Made by a program: the position numbers and the translations under genes
Shown here: positions 6,106-7,268 of the stretch, in pieces
Position numbering within the stretch: position 1 is the stretch's first letter
Layout: each line of letters begins with the position of its first letter
NCBI GenBank assembly: GCA_009908925.1
Contig: JAAAOH010000023.1
Span: forward strand, 1 to 7,268
Length of the DNA stretch: 7,268 nucleotides
Direction: 5' to 3'
DNA from: Spirochaetota bacterium
Lineage (GTDB): Bacteria > Spirochaetota > Spirochaetia > DSM-27196 > PWMO01
The notes under the pieces: model-generated
Database searches by the model: none
What the model was told of the DNA's origin: nothing
What the model saw: only the letters and a program-made list of their open reading frames with translations

Positions 6106-7195
6106 CGATGTGATCAGGCGGGTCTACGTTACCGAAAGCGCCCGCGGTGATGCGGCCGCCGAGCGCGCACTTTCGCGCCTCTCGGACCGGCCGATCACGA
6201 CGGTACTCGACAAGGACGAGATTCCGGCCGAGCATCTGAGGCAGGACACCCTCTTCATCACCGCCTCCCACGGCCCGCTCGTGGGCCGCTGTCCCGGCAC
6301 GCAGGGCCACCTGTGCTGCAACTACCTCACCGCCAATGTCTACCTCGGGTGCACCCTCGGATGCAGCTACTGCATCATGCAGAGTTACCTCAACTTCAGC
6401 CCGCTTACCGTCCAGGTCGGACGCCGGGAGGCCATCGACACCCTCGTGAGTATCGCCCGCAACAACGCAGGCCGCGCGGTCAGGGTCGGCACCGGCGAGG
6501 TTGGCGACTCGCTGCTGCTTGACCCCCTCTTCGAGCTCTCGGCGGAGTACATCGAGGCGCTTGCCGGATTCGACAACGTGTACTTCGAGATGAAGACAAA
6601 GACGGACTTCGTCGACCATTTCCTCGATCTGCCGCGCCACGGAAACGCGGTGGTCGGGTTTTCACTCAACCCGCCGAAGCTCGCGGATGTCGAGGAGCCC
6701 TTCGCGGCCTCCATCGAGCGGCGACTTGCAGCCGCACAGCGCGTCATCGATGCCGGTTATCTCGTCGCCTTTCACTTCGATCCCATCATCCATGTCGATG
6801 GCTACGAGGAGCTCTACGGAGAGCTGATCGACCGGCTCGCGGCGTTTCCCTCCGCCCGCATCGCATGGATCAGCATGGGGACGGTGCGCTTCACGACCTC
6901 ACTGCGCGAGCACATGGAACCGCGGCCCTACCTCTTCGACGAGTTCGTTCCCGGGCGTGACGGTAAGCTTCGCTACCTTCAGGTCGTGAGAAGCGGAATA
7001 TATCGCACCGTCCGTGAGCGCATCGAGCAGGTCCTCGACGTGCCGGTCTACCTCTGCATGGAGAGCGCGGAGGTCTGGAAGCGGGTCTTTGGCGCGCTCC
7101 CCACCGAAATTCCCAAACTCGAGCCCATCTTCACGCCGATAAAAGGAGTACCGGCCCGAGGCCGAATCGGGATCGCGGGGACGGAGGAAGCATGA
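6083..7195 (+). CDS. SPL-family (spore photoproduct lyase-like) radical SAM protein
   Basis: This 370-residue protein carries the radical SAM cluster motif CTLGCSYC, with C90, C94 and C97 as the expected [4Fe-4S] ligands. It is preceded by GRCPGTQGHLCCNY (69-82 approx.; C70, C78, C79) and followed by MQSYLN. Later elements VGTGEVGDSLLLD (135-147), FEMKTKT (168-174), VVGFSLNPP (190-198), AFHFDPIIH (229-237) and VYLCMESAEVW (322-332) are family-typical. The layout matches the spore photoproduct lyase family, which uses a SAM-derived radical; the founding member repairs thymine dimers in spores. The Cys that donates hydrogen in genuine lyase, about 45 residues after the cluster, seems to be replaced by Gly in GTGE (136-139), so dimer repair is not assured. 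The start at 6083 is supported by GAGGA at 6070-6074. An in-frame ATG at 6008 is possible but would encode a low-quality Arg/Ser-rich extension inside the preceding gene. The gene lies between overlapping partners in an evident operon. Confidence 0.92.
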   Translation: MSSPGFYDDVIRRVYVTESARGDAAAERALSRLSDRPITTVLDKDEIPAEHLRQDTLFITASHGPLVGRCPGTQGHLCCNYLTANVYLGCTLGCSYCIMQSYLNFSPLTVQVGRREAIDTLVSIARNNAGRAVRVGTGEVGDSLLLDPLFELSAEYIEALAGFDNVYFEMKTKTDFVDHFLDLPRHGNAVVGFSLNPPKLADVEEPFAASIERRLAAAQRVIDAGYLVAFHFDPIIHVDGYEELYGELIDRLAAFPSARIAWISMGTVRFTTSLREHMEPRPYLFDEFVPGRDGKLRYLQVVRSGIYRTVRERIEQVLDVPVYLCMESAEVWKRVFGALPTEIPKLEPIFTPIKGVPARGRIGIAGTEEA

Positions 7196-7268
7196 CCCGC
7201 CGCGACATACTACGCTCACACCGCTTGTTGTCACTCGCCGCGCTGTTCGCGCTCGCGACCGGGTGGGT
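7192..7268 (+). CDS. Start of a membrane or exported protein (cut by window end)
   Basis: The ATG overlaps the stop of the radical SAM gene as ATGA, with GGAGG at 7183-7187 four bases upstream. About 25 residues are visible: a basic N terminus (MTRRDILRSHR) followed by a hydrophobic run (LLSLAALFALATGW). This reads as a signal peptide or first membrane segment, and the open frame runs off the window. The overlap makes it the third member of the operon. Its identity cannot be judged from so short a piece. Confidence 0.72.
   Translation, partial: MTRRDILRSHRLLSLAALFALATGW

Noticed and set aside
6014..6640. 208-codon minus-strand frame opposite the radical SAM gene
   Set aside because: It is antisense to the CxxxCxxC-containing gene and has no family character.

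Overview
The window is GC-rich, densely coded chromosomal DNA. Several weak signs point to a free-living, high-GC spirochaete (Spirochaetota): a lipoprotein with a relaxed lipobox, a small Cys-rich protein of a type I associate with spirochaetes, a DUF3417-type glucan phosphorylase, and a spore-photoproduct-lyase-like radical SAM protein with no sporulation gene in sight. This placement is inferred from protein character and was not checked by a search. I see no rRNA, tRNA, insertion sequence, CRISPR array or integration site. The longest gap between genes is 127 bases.

Layout. On the plus strand at the left edge is the C-terminal end of an unidentified gene (2-313), which carries a short Gly/Ala heptapeptide repeat. 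It is followed by an exported von Willebrand factor A (vWA) domain protein (350-1462). This converges on a minus-strand pair (2308-1557): a 107-residue five-cysteine protein of unknown function, then a TPR-like lipoprotein 5 bases downstream. The pair has its own convincing sigma-70-type promoter at 2335-2363. Upstream on the same strand is an alpha-glucan phosphorylase, glgP (4961-2415), with its own promoter at 5013-5041 and a clear ribosome binding site.

From the divergent region 4962-5088, a plus-strand run of overlapping genes starts. It contains a divergent ParB-like protein (5089-6105), an SPL-family radical SAM protein (6083-7195, 23-base overlap) and the beginning of a membrane or exported protein (7192 onward, ATGA overlap). 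The overlaps imply one transcript with coupled translation.

How the genes relate. GlgP is housekeeping glycogen/maltodextrin catabolism. The vWA protein and the lipoprotein are envelope proteins, probably metal-dependent adhesion and protein-protein scaffolding respectively. The most unusual part is the right end. There a ParB-fold protein, whose nucleotide-binding signature looks degenerate, is coupled to a radical SAM enzyme that keeps the CxxxCxxC cluster motif but seems to lack the hydrogen-donor cysteine of genuine spore photoproduct lyase. This is the best candidate here for an undescribed DNA-related system, but the evidence is only sequence resemblance and gene order.
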